DNA of 22,836 nt from an uncultured Oscillibacter sp. (GTDB lineage: Bacteria; Bacillota; Clostridia; Oscillospirales; Oscillospiraceae), in assembly GCF_910587525.1 (NCBI RefSeq), contig NZ_CAJULS010000020.1, positions 1-22,836 of the forward strand, read 5' to 3'. The notes beneath the pieces are model-generated. The model did not search any database, was not told where the DNA came from, and saw only the letters and a list, made by a program, of their open reading frames with translations. Below, piece after piece: positions 5,510 through 13,586 of the stretch (position 1 is its first letter; each line of letters opens with the position of its first letter). Position numbers and translations under genes: made by a program.

Positions 5510-8500
5510 ATGTATCACTGTCATTTGCACTTCTATTGTCTGAGCCATCGGCAGGAACTGCCGGACGCGGTCAGGGCGATTCCTCCACTGGAGCATTTTA
5601 CACACACAGTTTCACAGAGCAGCCAGCCGGACAAAGCCTTGGCCGCCCAGGCGGACGTGATCCTGGCCGACCTGCGGGAGCTGGACGGGCCAGAGGCCGC
5701 GGCGCTGCTGGCCTCCGAAAAAAAGGCGGAGGCTGCGCTGATCCTTCTGACAGAGCAGGCGCAGATCCATGCCCTTGAGCCCTGTCTGGACACAGCCGCC
5801 GACCTCTGGATTCTGCCCATGTCCAGCGGAGAGCTGAGCTTCCGCCTCCGGCGGCTCCAGACACTGGTGAAGGACCGCGCCGACGCCTGGCAGATCAACC
5901 ATTTCCTGGAGGCCACCATTAACAGCACTCCCAACCTGATCTGGTACAAAGATAAAAACGGCATCCATGAGAAGGTGAACGACAGCTTCTGCGAAACCGT
6001 GGGCAAGACCAAGGAGCAGGTGCAGGGCCGGGGCCATGCCTATATCTGGGACGTGGAGCAGGACGACCCCGCCTGCATCGAGTCGGAGCGGATCGTCATG
6101 GAGAACCGGGAGACCTGCGTGTCCGAGGAGACCGTTCAGACCGGCGGCGGCACCCGGCTGCTGACCACCTATAAATCTCCCCTGTACGATATGGACGGCA
6201 GCGTCATGGGCACTGTAGGCATCGCCATTGATGTTACCCAGGAACGGTCCTATGAGCAGGAGCTGATTGCCAAGACCCAGACCCTGGAGACCCTCTTCAC
6301 CACTATGGACTGCGGCATCATGTGCCACAGTCTGGACGGCTCCCGCATCCTCAGCGTCAACCGGGCCGCACTGGAGATTCTGGGATACTCCTCCGAGGCG
6401 GAGCTGGCGGCGGACGGATTCGACATGGTCGCCGCCTCCGTTCTGGATGAGGACAAGCCGAAGCTGCGGGAGGCCATCCTCTCCCTGCACCGGGAGGGCG
6501 ACAGCGTCAATGTGGAGTACCAGGTCCGGCACACCAACGGCACCCTTCGCCACGTCATGGGCAACATCAAGCTGATTCGGAAGGGCGGCGACCTGTTCTA
6601 TCAGCGCTTCCTGCTGGACTGCACCGCCCAGAAACAGCGGGAGCGGGAGGTCCGGATGGAGACCGAGCGGCGGCACAGAAGCTTGGTCCAGGCATTGGCC
6701 TCCGACTACAATCTGGTATGCTTTTTCGACCTGAACACCGGACTGGGCGAGCCCATCCGAACCCACGCCTGCCCTTTCCATATTCTGGACTCCCTTTTTG
6801 ACGGCAAGCATCCCATTGAGCACAGCATGGAGCGCTACATACAGACCTGTGTCTATGAGGACGACCAGGAAATGCTGCGGCAGGCTGTCTCCATTGAATC
6901 CCTGCGGGAGGAGCTGGACGAACGCAGCACCTTCTATCTTAATTACCGCACCCTCTGCGGCGGAGAGACGCGCTACTTCCAGATGAAGGCCGTCCGCACC
7001 GGGGATTGGGACAGCAGCCACGGCGTGGTGCTGGGTTTCCGCAGTGTGGATGAGGAAACCCGGTCCGAAATGGAGAAAAAAGCCCTGCTGGAAGATGCCC
7101 TCGCCCAAGCCAACCGGGCCAGCAAGGCCAAGAGCACCTTCCTCTCCAACATGTCCCACGACATCCGCACACCTATGAACGCCATCATCGGCTTTACCGC
7201 TCTGGCCACCACCCACATCGACCAGAAGGAGCAGGTGGCGGGATATCTCAAGAAGATCATGACCTCCGGCAACCACCTGCTGAGCCTGATCAACGACGTG
7301 CTGGACATGAGCCGTATCGAGAGCGGCAAAATTTTCCTGGAGGAGAAGCCCTGCAGCCTGCCGGACATCCTCCACGGCCTGCGCAACATCGTCCAGGCGG
7401 ATGTCCACGCCAAGCAGCTGGAGCTGTATATGGACGCGGTAGACGTGAAAAACGAGGGCATCTACTGTGACAGGCTGCGGCTGAATCAGGTCCTTTTAAA
7501 CCTGCTGGGCAACTCCATCAAATACACACCCGCCGGCGGAGTGGTCAGCGTCCGGGTTATTGAAATGCCCGGAGCTCCGGCGGGCTGGGCCAAATACGAG
7601 TTCCGCGTCAAGGATACGGGCATCGGCATGAGCGAGGAGTTCGTCTCCCGTATCTTTGAACCCTTTGAGCGGGAGCGAAATTCCACCACCAGCGGCATCC
7701 AGGGCACCGGCCTGGGCATGGCCATCACCAAAAACATCGTGGATATGATGAACGGCGCTATTGACGTACAGAGCCGTCAGGGCGCAGGCACCGAATTTAC
7801 CGTCACCATCTCCTTCCGCCTGTGCTCCGACGCGGCAGTTCCCCAGACCATTTCGGAACTGAAGAACAGCCGGGCCCTGGTAGTGGACGACGATTTCAAC
7901 ACCTGCGACAGCGTCTCCAGTATGCTCCAGCAGATCGGGATGCGGGCGGAGTGGACTCTCTCCGGCAAGGAGGCTGTACTGCGGACCCGTCAGGCCGTGA
8001 TGCGAAACGACCAATACTATGTATACATCATTGACTGGCTGCTGCCGGACATGAACGGCGTAGAGGTGGCCCGGCGGGTCCGAAAGGAGTGCGGCGAGGA
8101 TGTTCCCATCATCGTCCTCACCGCCTACGACTGGTCCGATATCGAAGACGAGGCCCGGGAAGCCGGTATCACCGCCTTTTGCAGCAAGCCGCTGTTCCTC
8201 TCTGAACTGCGCAGCTGCCTGCTCTCCGTGGTAGGTACAGAGGAAATATCCCTGCCTGAAACGGAGGAGAAGCCCGCAGTCCGCACAGGGTGTATCCTGC
8301 TGGCGGAGGATAATGAGCTGAACCAGGAGATTGCCCAGGCCATTCTGGAAGAGGTCGGTTTCTCTGTGGAAATCGCCGGAAACGGGCAGACCGCTGTGGA
8401 GATGTTGCGCACGTCCCAGCCCGGCCATTACCAGCTGGTACTGATGGATGTCCAGATGCCGGTGATGAACGGCTATGATGCCACCCAGGCCATCCGAAAA

Positions 8501-8662
8501 CTGGAAAATCCGGATCTGGCCGCCATCCCCATCCTGGCCATGACCGCCAACGCCTTTGAGGAGGATAAACAGGAGGCCCTCCGGTCCGGGATGAACGGGC
8601 ACATCGCAAAGCCCATTGATATTGATGAGCTGATGAAGGCCCTGGACACCGTACTGCAGTAA
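5510..8662 (+). CDS. Soluble hybrid sensor histidine kinase with two receiver domains
   Basis: A 1050-residue kinase with no membrane segment, so it should sense a cytoplasmic signal. Order: an N-terminal receiver-like domain without clear acidic pocket (about 1-115); a PAS domain (132-245, ATINSTPNLIWYKDKNG, ending GIAIDVTQER); a second PAS (256-375); a third PAS-like module (390-512); a coiled linker; HisKA with phosphoacceptor H550 (SNMSHDIRTPMNAIIGF); HATPase_c with N667 (LLNLLGNSIKYTP), DTGIGM and GTGLGMAITK; receiver 1 with D842 (IIDWLLPDMNG, K893); and receiver 2 with D980 (LVLMDVQMPVMNGYD, K1034). The start at 5510 is backed by GGGGAGG. A frame extension back to 5363 runs through the promoter and is rejected. 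No partner regulator or output gene adjoins it. A phosphorelay to a distant protein is inferred. Confidence 0.93.
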   Translation: MYHCHLHFYCLSHRQELPDAVRAIPPLEHFTHTVSQSSQPDKALAAQADVILADLRELDGPEAAALLASEKKAEAALILLTEQAQIHALEPCLDTAADLWILPMSSGELSFRLRRLQTLVKDRADAWQINHFLEATINSTPNLIWYKDKNGIHEKVNDSFCETVGKTKEQVQGRGHAYIWDVEQDDPACIESERIVMENRETCVSEETVQTGGGTRLLTTYKSPLYDMDGSVMGTVGIAIDVTQERSYEQELIAKTQTLETLFTTMDCGIMCHSLDGSRILSVNRAALEILGYSSEAELAADGFDMVAASVLDEDKPKLREAILSLHREGDSVNVEYQVRHTNGTLRHVMGNIKLIRKGGDLFYQRFLLDCTAQKQREREVRMETERRHRSLVQALASDYNLVCFFDLNTGLGEPIRTHACPFHILDSLFDGKHPIEHSMERYIQTCVYEDDQEMLRQAVSIESLREELDERSTFYLNYRTLCGGETRYFQMKAVRTGDWDSSHGVVLGFRSVDEETRSEMEKKALLEDALAQANRASKAKSTFLSNMSHDIRTPMNAIIGFTALATTHIDQKEQVAGYLKKIMTSGNHLLSLINDVLDMSRIESGKIFLEEKPCSLPDILHGLRNIVQADVHAKQLELYMDAVDVKNEGIYCDRLRLNQVLLNLLGNSIKYTPAGGVVSVRVIEMPGAPAGWAKYEFRVKDTGIGMSEEFVSRIFEPFERERNSTTSGIQGTGLGMAITKNIVDMMNGAIDVQSRQGAGTEFTVTISFRLCSDAAVPQTISELKNSRALVVDDDFNTCDSVSSMLQQIGMRAEWTLSGKEAVLRTRQAVMRNDQYYVYIIDWLLPDMNGVEVARRVRKECGEDVPIIVLTAYDWSDIEDEAREAGITAFCSKPLFLSELRSCLLSVVGTEEISLPETEEKPAVRTGCILLAEDNELNQEIAQAILEEVGFSVEIAGNGQTAVEMLRTSQPGHYQLVLMDVQMPVMNGYDATQAIRKLENPDLAAIPILAMTANAFEEDKQEALRSGMNGHIAKPIDIDELMKALDTVLQ

Positions 8663-8673
8663 CTGACATCAAA

Positions 8674-8710
8674 CGCCCCCGCGCCGCTTGTGCGGCGCGG
8701 GGGCGCTATT
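8674..8710 (+). terminator. GC-rich terminator after the histidine kinase
   Basis: A perfect 14-bp stem, CGCCCCCGCGCCGC (8674-8687) with GCGGCGCGGGGGCG (8692-8705) around TTGT, begins 11 bases after the kinase stop. The tail CTATTTAT is only moderately T-rich. It may also stop leftward transcripts from the asparaginase operon, for which the tail would be TTTGATG. Confidence 0.7.
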
Positions 8711-8713
8711 TAT

Positions 8714-8807
8714 AGTCAGCACACTTGAAAAGAATCAGAATGATTCTTTTCAACCTGGCGGCAGTAAAACTGCCGCCAGAGCCCGTATAAGCGGGCGTGT
8801 GTTTGAT
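8714..8807 (+). repeat. Three-armed cloverleaf-like palindromic element, copy 1
   Basis: Three consecutive perfect hairpins are enclosed by a short outer stem. Arm 1: TTGAAAAGAATCA (8725-8737), loop GAA, and its complement (8741-8753). Arm 2: TGGCGGCAGT (8756-8765), loop AAA, complement (8769-8778). Arm 3: GCCCG (8781-8785) with CGGGC (8792-8796). The outer stem pairs CACAC (8720-8724) with GTGTG (8797-8801). The arrangement is the same as that of copy 2 read on the opposite strand, though the arm sequences differ. Confidence 0.75.
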
Positions 8808-8809
8808 TC

Positions 8810-8902
8810 ATAGTTGAGGCACACGGGCAATGCCCGTCCAGCAGGGCTTCGCCCCGCTGGTTGAAAATCCGCAATTTGCGGATTTTCAAGTGCTTCAACT
8901 AT
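8810..8902 (-). repeat. Three-armed cloverleaf-like palindromic element, copy 2 (inverted)
   Basis: An outer stem of 13 pairs (8810-8822 with 8890-8902, one G-U) encloses three arms. In plus order they are ACGGGCA/TGCCCGT (8823-8837), CCAGC..GGGC with GCCC..GCTGG (8838-8860) and TTGAAAATCCGCA with its complement (8861-8873, 8877-8889). Read on the minus strand the arm order is TTGAAAA arm, CCAGC arm, CGGGCA arm, as in copy 1. The element ends 9 bp before the asparaginase stop codon. Confidence 0.78.
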
Positions 8903-8911
8903 ATGTTCCGC

Positions 8912-9904
8912 TCATCCGGCGGGCCACAGGATATCCTGAGCCACCGGCGTATAGAAAAGGCGGACAATCTCTTCTCTCTGCCGGGTCTGGCCCAGAATCC
9001 ACATCAGCTTCGCCACCACTGCCTCGGTGGTCATGTCGTAGGCCTCCAGCACACCCAGGTCATTTTTCAGGGCATGACCCACATGGTATACCCCCAGGTC
9101 GCTGCCCTCGTTCTCCACCTGGGTGGTGAGGACCACGGTCCTCCCCGCCGCCATGGCATCCCGGACGCAGTCGTACAGGCCGCTGTCCTCCGGCAGACCG
9201 CCCACACCGAAGCTCTCAATAATCAGCGCGTCATTCCGCTCCAGAAGGTAGTCCGCCAGTCCCCGGTCCACACCGGGAACCAGCTTCAAAAGCGCTACCT
9301 TCGTATCCAGCCGGTCAAAAAACACCGGCGCTTCTCTACACGCCTGCCGGATATAGCGCAGCAGCACGCCGTCCCGCAGAACACCCAAGTCGGGGTAATT
9401 GATGCTGGAGAAGGCCTGAAAGCTCTTGGACCGGGTCTTTTTCGCCCGGGTGCCCAGAATCACCCGGTTATTGAATACGATGGAAACTCCCGGCAGATCC
9501 TCCGCCGCGCAGCGGAATGCGTCCATCAAGTTGACCTTGGAGTCCGTGGAGTCAAAGCCGATGGGCTTCTGGGCCCCGGTGAGGACGATGGGCTTGGGAC
9601 TGCCCTGGATGAGATAGCTGAGAGCCGCCGCCGTATAGGCCATGGTATCCGTGCCGTGGGTGATGACAAAGCCGTCGTACTCCCCATAATGGGTCCGGAC
9701 GCACCGGGCCATCATCTGCCAGTGGCCGGGGGTGATGTTGGTGCTGTCCAGATTCAAAAGCTGGATGCACTCCACGCCGCAGATGCCGGAGATAGCCGGG
9801 ACCTGGGATAGGAGCTGCTCCGTGGTCAGCTCCGGCGTCAGTCCCCCCTCCGTCATCTCCGAGGCGATGGTGCCGCCGGTGCCGATAAGCAAAATCTTCT
9901 TCAT
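8912..9904 (-). CDS. ansA: Type I L-asparaginase
   Basis: A 330-residue enzyme that hydrolyses L-asparagine to aspartate and ammonia. Both threonine motifs are present: GTGGTIAS near the N terminus (nucleophile T12) and ITHGTDTMAYTA (T85, D86), with the lysine-bearing GTRAKKTRSKSFQAF segment expected to supply the catalytic Lys. There is no signal peptide, so it is the cytoplasmic type I form. The ATG at 9904 was chosen because it gives the usual MKKILLIGTGGT start. A GTG at 9913 in the same frame overlaps the stop of the upstream gene and is an alternative. The gene follows the SbcD-like gene by 5 bp, so the two are almost surely co-translated. Confidence 0.93.
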   Translation of the reverse strand: MKKILLIGTGGTIASEMTEGGLTPELTTEQLLSQVPAISGICGVECIQLLNLDSTNITPGHWQMMARCVRTHYGEYDGFVITHGTDTMAYTAAALSYLIQGSPKPIVLTGAQKPIGFDSTDSKVNLMDAFRCAAEDLPGVSIVFNNRVILGTRAKKTRSKSFQAFSSINYPDLGVLRDGVLLRYIRQACREAPVFFDRLDTKVALLKLVPGVDRGLADYLLERNDALIIESFGVGGLPEDSGLYDCVRDAMAAGRTVVLTTQVENEGSDLGVYHVGHALKNDLGVLEAYDMTTEAVVAKLMWILGQTRQREEIVRLFYTPVAQDILWPAG

Positions 9905-9909
9905 ACGCC

Positions 9910-11001
9910 TCACCCCAGATCCCGGTGGTCCAGCGCCGCCAGGCCGAAACGGGCCGCCTGATCGATGATCTCGCGCTCCGCCTCGCTCTGCGCCTGCCGC
10001 TGCCGCAGCTCCCGGAGGAACAGCCCCCGCAGGGAGTCCTCCTCCGCCCGGGCCCAGATGTCCTCCTTCATATGGGTGCGGTCTCGAATCTCCAGTGCGT
10101 AGAACCGGTCCGCCAGAGCCTCCTGAAGGCCCCGGACATCTGCGCCGCCCTCGCCGGTCTCCCCGGTCAGTATAACGCGGTACAAATGCCGTGCAGTGTC
10201 CTCCGGCAGGGCCGCCTCCACGGCGGAGCGGGGGGAACAGCCCGTCACGTCCACCTCTAAGATCTCATAACGCCGCTGGGCAAAAGGAACAAACTCCAGT
10301 GAGATCCGGCCGTTTTCTCCGATAGTCCCCTGATAGAGCCCCTTTTCCCCCAGCTCGTCAAAGCCCCGCCCCTCGATACAGCCCGGCCAGGCACAGAGAG
10401 TCTTTCCAAACCACAGGGGCTCCGTTCGCTTATGGATATGCCCCAGGGCCAGGTAATGGAGGCCGCTGGCGGCGATCTCCTCTTTTTCAATGGGGCCGTA
10501 CCGGGCCTCCGGCGGGTCGATCTCCCCGTGGAGCACTCCGATGTGGACCCGTCCGTCCTCCGGGGCTCTGAACCCCGCCAGAAAGCTCTCCGCCTGCTCA
10601 GGGGCGGTGAAGGCTGCACCGTGAACCGTCAAATTCCACTCCGGCAGGTCCACAGCAGCGAGGCAGCCCTCCCGAAACACATACACATTCTCCGGCCAGC
10701 CGATCCTCATCCAGGGACTGCCGGGGCCTGCCCAGTCGTGGTTCCCCGGGGCGATAAACACCTTTGCCTCCATCTGCCCCAGGGCCTCCGCCAACTGCTC
10801 CCCTGTCTCCCGGAAGGCGCTAGCGCTGTCAAACAGGTCACCTGCCAGCAGTACCAAATCAATGCCGTTTTGGTTTACATAATTTGCAAGCCGAAACCCC
10901 AGCTCCCGGCTCTCCCGGCGGCGGCCGGCCGCCTGGCGGGCCGTCAGCGCTCCAAAGGCGCTGTCCATGTGAAAATCCGCTCCGTGGATGAATTTCAGCA
11001 T
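9910..11001 (-). CDS. SbcD/YhaO-like metallophosphoesterase (putative DNA repair nuclease)
   Basis: A 363-residue protein of the calcineurin-like phosphoesterase fold. The five metal-site motifs are in order: GADFHMDSAF (D, H), LLAGDLFDS, APGNHDWAG, GVLHGEI and ALGHIHKR. This pattern is that of the SbcD/Mre11/YhaO nucleases, which normally pair with an SbcC- or YhaN-type coiled-coil ATPase. The C-terminal part (after about 260) is acidic, helical and charged, as in YhaO capping regions. The start at 11001 is supported by GGGAGG seven bases upstream; the longer start at 11019 is not. No ATPase partner follows; asparaginase does. A nuclease role is inferred from family. Confidence 0.85.
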   Translation of the reverse strand: MLKFIHGADFHMDSAFGALTARQAAGRRRESRELGFRLANYVNQNGIDLVLLAGDLFDSASAFRETGEQLAEALGQMEAKVFIAPGNHDWAGPGSPWMRIGWPENVYVFREGCLAAVDLPEWNLTVHGAAFTAPEQAESFLAGFRAPEDGRVHIGVLHGEIDPPEARYGPIEKEEIAASGLHYLALGHIHKRTEPLWFGKTLCAWPGCIEGRGFDELGEKGLYQGTIGENGRISLEFVPFAQRRYEILEVDVTGCSPRSAVEAALPEDTARHLYRVILTGETGEGGADVRGLQEALADRFYALEIRDRTHMKEDIWARAEEDSLRGLFLRELRQRQAQSEAEREIIDQAARFGLAALDHRDLG

Positions 11002-11077
11002 AACCCTGCCTCCCGCCAAATCACGCGGCGGATAATCCGCGTTACATTTCTTTTTAGCCGCTTCCCTTTCAAAAACA

Positions 11078-11551
11078 TCACTCCCAGGCTTTGCAGACGT
11101 CTACCCACTCCATAAAATTGGAGGAATACTGCTCCAGCTCCCCGCAGGTCAGCTCGATGGCGCTGTTGCTGCTGCCGGCAGCGGGATAGACTGTCTCAAA
11201 CCGTTTCAAAGACACGTCCAAATAGACATTCACGTCCTCCGGCAGGGCAAAGGGGCACACCCCGCCCACATCGTGGCCGATAAGGTCGTGGGCCTCCTCG
11301 TGGGTCAGCATCTTGGCCTTTGTGTGAAACTGGGCCTTGTACTTGCCGTTGTCCACCTTGGCGTCTCCCGCCGCCACAACGATGATGGGACTATCCTCCA
11401 CCTTAAAGCTGAGGCTCTTGGCGATGCGGGCGCCCTCTACGCCCACGGCCGCCGCCGCCAGCTCCACCGTGGCAGAGGAGACGTCGAACTCCCGGATGCG
11501 GTCCGCGATGCCCCGCTCCTTAAAATAGGCTCTTACCTTTTGAATCGACAT
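11078..11551 (-). CDS. YbaK/EbsC-family aminoacyl-tRNA deacylase-like protein
   Basis: A 157-residue single-domain protein of the YbaK/ProX editing fold, whose members hydrolyse wrongly charged tRNA such as Cys-tRNA(Pro). It shows the conserved lysine in RIAKSLSFKV (K45), the central IIVVAAGDAKVD strand, and GHDVGGVCPFALP with the family GG(V/T)CPF motif, then VYLDVSLKRFETVYPAAGS. The length is normal for a free-standing member. Its ATG at 11551 follows an AGAGGAAA ribosome site. It sits 38 bp after the YmdB gene and 76 bp before the SbcD-like gene. Which tRNA it edits cannot be read from the sequence. Confidence 0.9.
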   Translation of the reverse strand: MSIQKVRAYFKERGIADRIREFDVSSATVELAAAAVGVEGARIAKSLSFKVEDSPIIVVAAGDAKVDNGKYKAQFHTKAKMLTHEEAHDLIGHDVGGVCPFALPEDVNVYLDVSLKRFETVYPAAGSSNSAIELTCGELEQYSSNFMEWVDVCKAWE

Positions 11552-11589
11552 GACAGGTTTCCTCTCTTTATTTCAAAATATCACGCGCT

Positions 11590-12363
11590 TTACCGGATAT
11601 CCACCCGCTCCACAGCAATGCAGAGACCGGTGCTGCTGTCCAAAGTAAAAACCGCCCCCTGCATCTTGCAGGGGCCCTCCGGCTGGCGGTACCGCCCCGG
11701 CAGGCCGCCCAGAAAGCTCTCCACCGACTGCCAGGGCTCGATGCCCAGCACGGACTCCACCGGCCCCGTCATCCCCAGGTCCGTCAAGTATCCGGTGCCC
11801 TTGGGATAAATCCGCTCGTCGGCGGTAGGAACGTGGGTGTGGGTCCCCCACAGGGCGGAGACCCGCCCGTCCAGATAGTACCCCATAGCCAGCTTCTCAC
11901 TGGTAGCCTCGGCGTGAAAATCCACCAGAGTGAACGCCGCCTCCCCTTCTTTCAGGAGCTTGTCCGCCGTGGTAAATGGATTCTCCGCCCCCCAGGCCAG
12001 ATCACAGCGGCCGATGAGGTTTATCACCCGCACCCGGACGGCCCCCAGATCAAATATCTCACAGCCGTGCCCCGGCGACCGCCCGGTGTAGTTGGCGGGC
12101 CGCAGCAGCCAGGGGGCGTCCTCCAGAAAATTTTTGATCTGCATCTTGCCAAAGGAGTGGTTACCCAGCGTCACCGCATCGGCTCCGGCATCATGGATGC
12201 GCTCCGCCTGTTCTGGCGTCAGGCCCACACCGGCGGCATTCTCGCCGTTGACCACAGTGAAATGAATCTGTTTGAACTTTTGCAGGGCCCGCAGGTTCTT
12301 CTCCAAATGCCGCAGTCCCGGCTCTCCCACCACATCGCCGATGGCCAGAATGTGATACTGCAT
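11590..12363 (-). CDS. ymdB: YmdB/TIGR00282-family metallophosphoesterase (cyclic nucleotide phosphodiesterase)
   Basis: A 257-residue cytoplasmic phosphoesterase. Characterised relatives in Bacillus and Deinococcus hydrolyse cyclic nucleotides such as 2',3'-cAMP and influence sporulation or biofilm programmes. Metal ligands match the family at their usual spacing: D10 (IGDVVG), E41-N42 (NGENAAG), N68-H69 (TLGNHSFGK), H150 (DFHAEATSEK) and H175/H177 (GTHTHVPTAD). The region after the catalytic His reads SFGKMQ rather than the frequent TWDxKE. Start ATG at 12363 has GGAGGA eight bases away. It is the first gene of the minus-strand run ending with asparaginase. Confidence 0.92.
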   Translation of the reverse strand: MQYHILAIGDVVGEPGLRHLEKNLRALQKFKQIHFTVVNGENAAGVGLTPEQAERIHDAGADAVTLGNHSFGKMQIKNFLEDAPWLLRPANYTGRSPGHGCEIFDLGAVRVRVINLIGRCDLAWGAENPFTTADKLLKEGEAAFTLVDFHAEATSEKLAMGYYLDGRVSALWGTHTHVPTADERIYPKGTGYLTDLGMTGPVESVLGIEPWQSVESFLGGLPGRYRQPEGPCKMQGAVFTLDSSTGLCIAVERVDIR

Positions 12364-12399
12364 ATGCCTTCCTCCGCTGTTGAAATTATCTCACGGGGT

Positions 12400-12428
12400 A
12401 GTATATCAGAAAAGCCTCTGTTTGGAAA
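12400..12428 (-). promoter_or_regulatory. Promoter for the ymdB-ybaK-sbcD-like-ansA run
   Basis: On the minus strand TATACT (12400-12405) is a good -10 box. TTTCCA (12423-12428) stands 17 bp upstream and matches the -35 consensus at four of six positions. The predicted start is about 30 bp before the ATG at 12363. Confidence 0.5.
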
Positions 12429-12461
12429 GGCTTGATTTAGATTCCCTCCGGAAATTGAGTG

Positions 12462-12490
12462 TTGTTTTTTCATAATTTTTCCATTATAAT
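12462..12490 (+). promoter_or_regulatory. Promoter for the LysR regulator and TRIC channel genes
   Basis: TTGTTT (12462-12467), a 17-bp AT-rich spacer and a perfect TATAAT (12485-12490) give a predicted start near 12497. It is close to the divergent ymdB promoter, so a LysR protein bound here could affect both directions. Confidence 0.65.
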
Positions 12491-12692
12491 AGTAGTATTG
12501 CTAATAAACACTATAAATATTTGTCCCAAAAGCTGCTGCTCCCCAAAACGGCAGCAGAGCTCATCCTGCCTGCCAAAAACAGGCAAAACTCTCCCGCCTG
12601 AGGCGCGAATCCCCCGTTTCACTCCCGTGGGACGGATTCCGCAGGAATACATTCCCCTCTGCCCGCCAAGCAGTAAAAAGGAGGTCCCCTCT

Positions 12693-13580
12693 ATGGCAGT
12701 CAAACTGGAGCTCTACCGCGTTTTCAAAGAAGTCGCAGAAGCCGGCAACATCTCCGAGGCGGCGAAAAATCTGTACATCTCCCAGTCGGCGGTGAGCCAG
12801 TCTATCAAACAGCTGGAAACCGCCCTCCAGGCCCGGCTCTTCGCCCGCAGCCCCCGGGGCGTCACCCTCACCGGAGAGGGCCAAATGCTCTACCAGTACG
12901 TCCGCAGCGCCCTGGGGCTCATCGCCACCGGGGAGGACAAGCTCTCCCAGGCCCAGCAGCTGCTGCTGGGCACGCTGGTCATCGGCGCCAGCGACACGGT
13001 GACCAGCCTCTTTCTCACCCCCTATCTGGAGACTTTCCACCGCGAACATCCCGGCATCCGGCTGAAAATCGTCAGCGGACGCAGCGCAAAGGTGCTGGGG
13101 CTCCTGCGCTCCGGGGGCGTGGACATCGCCTTTGCCTCCTCCCCCGCGGAGAGCGGCCTGACCGCCTGGCCCTGCTTTTCCACTCACACCGCCTTTGTGG
13201 CCGGCAGCGGCTACGACTGCGATTTTGACCACGTCCACTCCCTCCAGGAGATCGCCGCATTTCCCCTGATCCTGCTGGAGCGAAAGGCCAGCAGCCGGGT
13301 CTTTCTGGAGCAGTATTTTGCCAAGGGCGGCGTTACATTGACGCCTGAAATCGAGCTCTCCTCCCGCCAGCTCCTAGTATCCCTGGCCGCCATCGGCCTG
13401 GGCGTGGCCGGGGTGACGCTGGAGTTTGTGAAAGAGGCTCTGGAGGCCAAGGAGATCCGGCAGCTGAAAACGGACTTTGACATCCCCGCCCGCAGCGTAG
13501 ATATGTGCACCCTACAGGACGTGACACCCACCGCCGCTGCGGCGGCCTTCATGGAGATGGTACGCTCCGGAAGGCGGTGA
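12693..13580 (+). CDS. LysR-family transcriptional regulator
   Basis: A 295-residue DNA-binding regulator. The N-terminal winged helix-turn-helix is clear: LYRVFKEVAEAGNISEAAK, then LYISQSAVSQSIKQLE and LFARSPRGVTLTGEG, within residues 1-60. A linker helix follows, then the periplasmic-binding-like effector domain (from about residue 88, GTLVIGASDTV), which binds an unknown small molecule. The start at 12693 is set by AAAAGGAGG seven bases upstream. The TRIC gene begins 6 bp after its stop, so the channel is co-transcribed and a likely co-regulated partner. The gene also faces the ymdB promoter, a usual LysR target arrangement, though no T-N11-A site was pinned down. Confidence 0.92.
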   Translation: MAVKLELYRVFKEVAEAGNISEAAKNLYISQSAVSQSIKQLETALQARLFARSPRGVTLTGEGQMLYQYVRSALGLIATGEDKLSQAQQLLLGTLVIGASDTVTSLFLTPYLETFHREHPGIRLKIVSGRSAKVLGLLRSGGVDIAFASSPAESGLTAWPCFSTHTAFVAGSGYDCDFDHVHSLQEIAAFPLILLERKASSRVFLEQYFAKGGVTLTPEIELSSRQLLVSLAAIGLGVAGVTLEFVKEALEAKEIRQLKTDFDIPARSVDMCTLQDVTPTAAAAAFMEMVRSGRR

Positions 13581-13586
13581 CCTCCC

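Larger units (their letters stand above)
12364..12692. other. Divergent intergenic region and LysR-gene leader
   Basis: About 330 bp without a gene. It holds the leftward ymdB promoter, the rightward LysR promoter, and a leader of roughly 195 bases for the LysR gene. The leader contains small inverted repeats, including TGCCTG/CAGGCA around 12570-12590. The open frame extending upstream of the LysR start through this region crosses the promoter and has non-coding composition. Confidence 0.6.

Noticed and set aside
5612..7408. 598-codon minus-strand open frame
   Set aside because: Antisense to the histidine kinase PAS and HisKA regions; no ribosome site or known domain.
8714..8902. CRISPR array or tRNA
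   Set aside because: The palindromes do not repeat with identical sequence and spacing, there are no spacers, and there is no anticodon arm, T-loop or CCA end despite the cloverleaf-like shape.
12459..12692. N-terminal extension of the LysR protein
   Set aside because: The extended frame starts at the promoter and has no ribosome site, while ATG 12693 has AAAAGGAGG and starts exactly at the helix-turn-helix domain.
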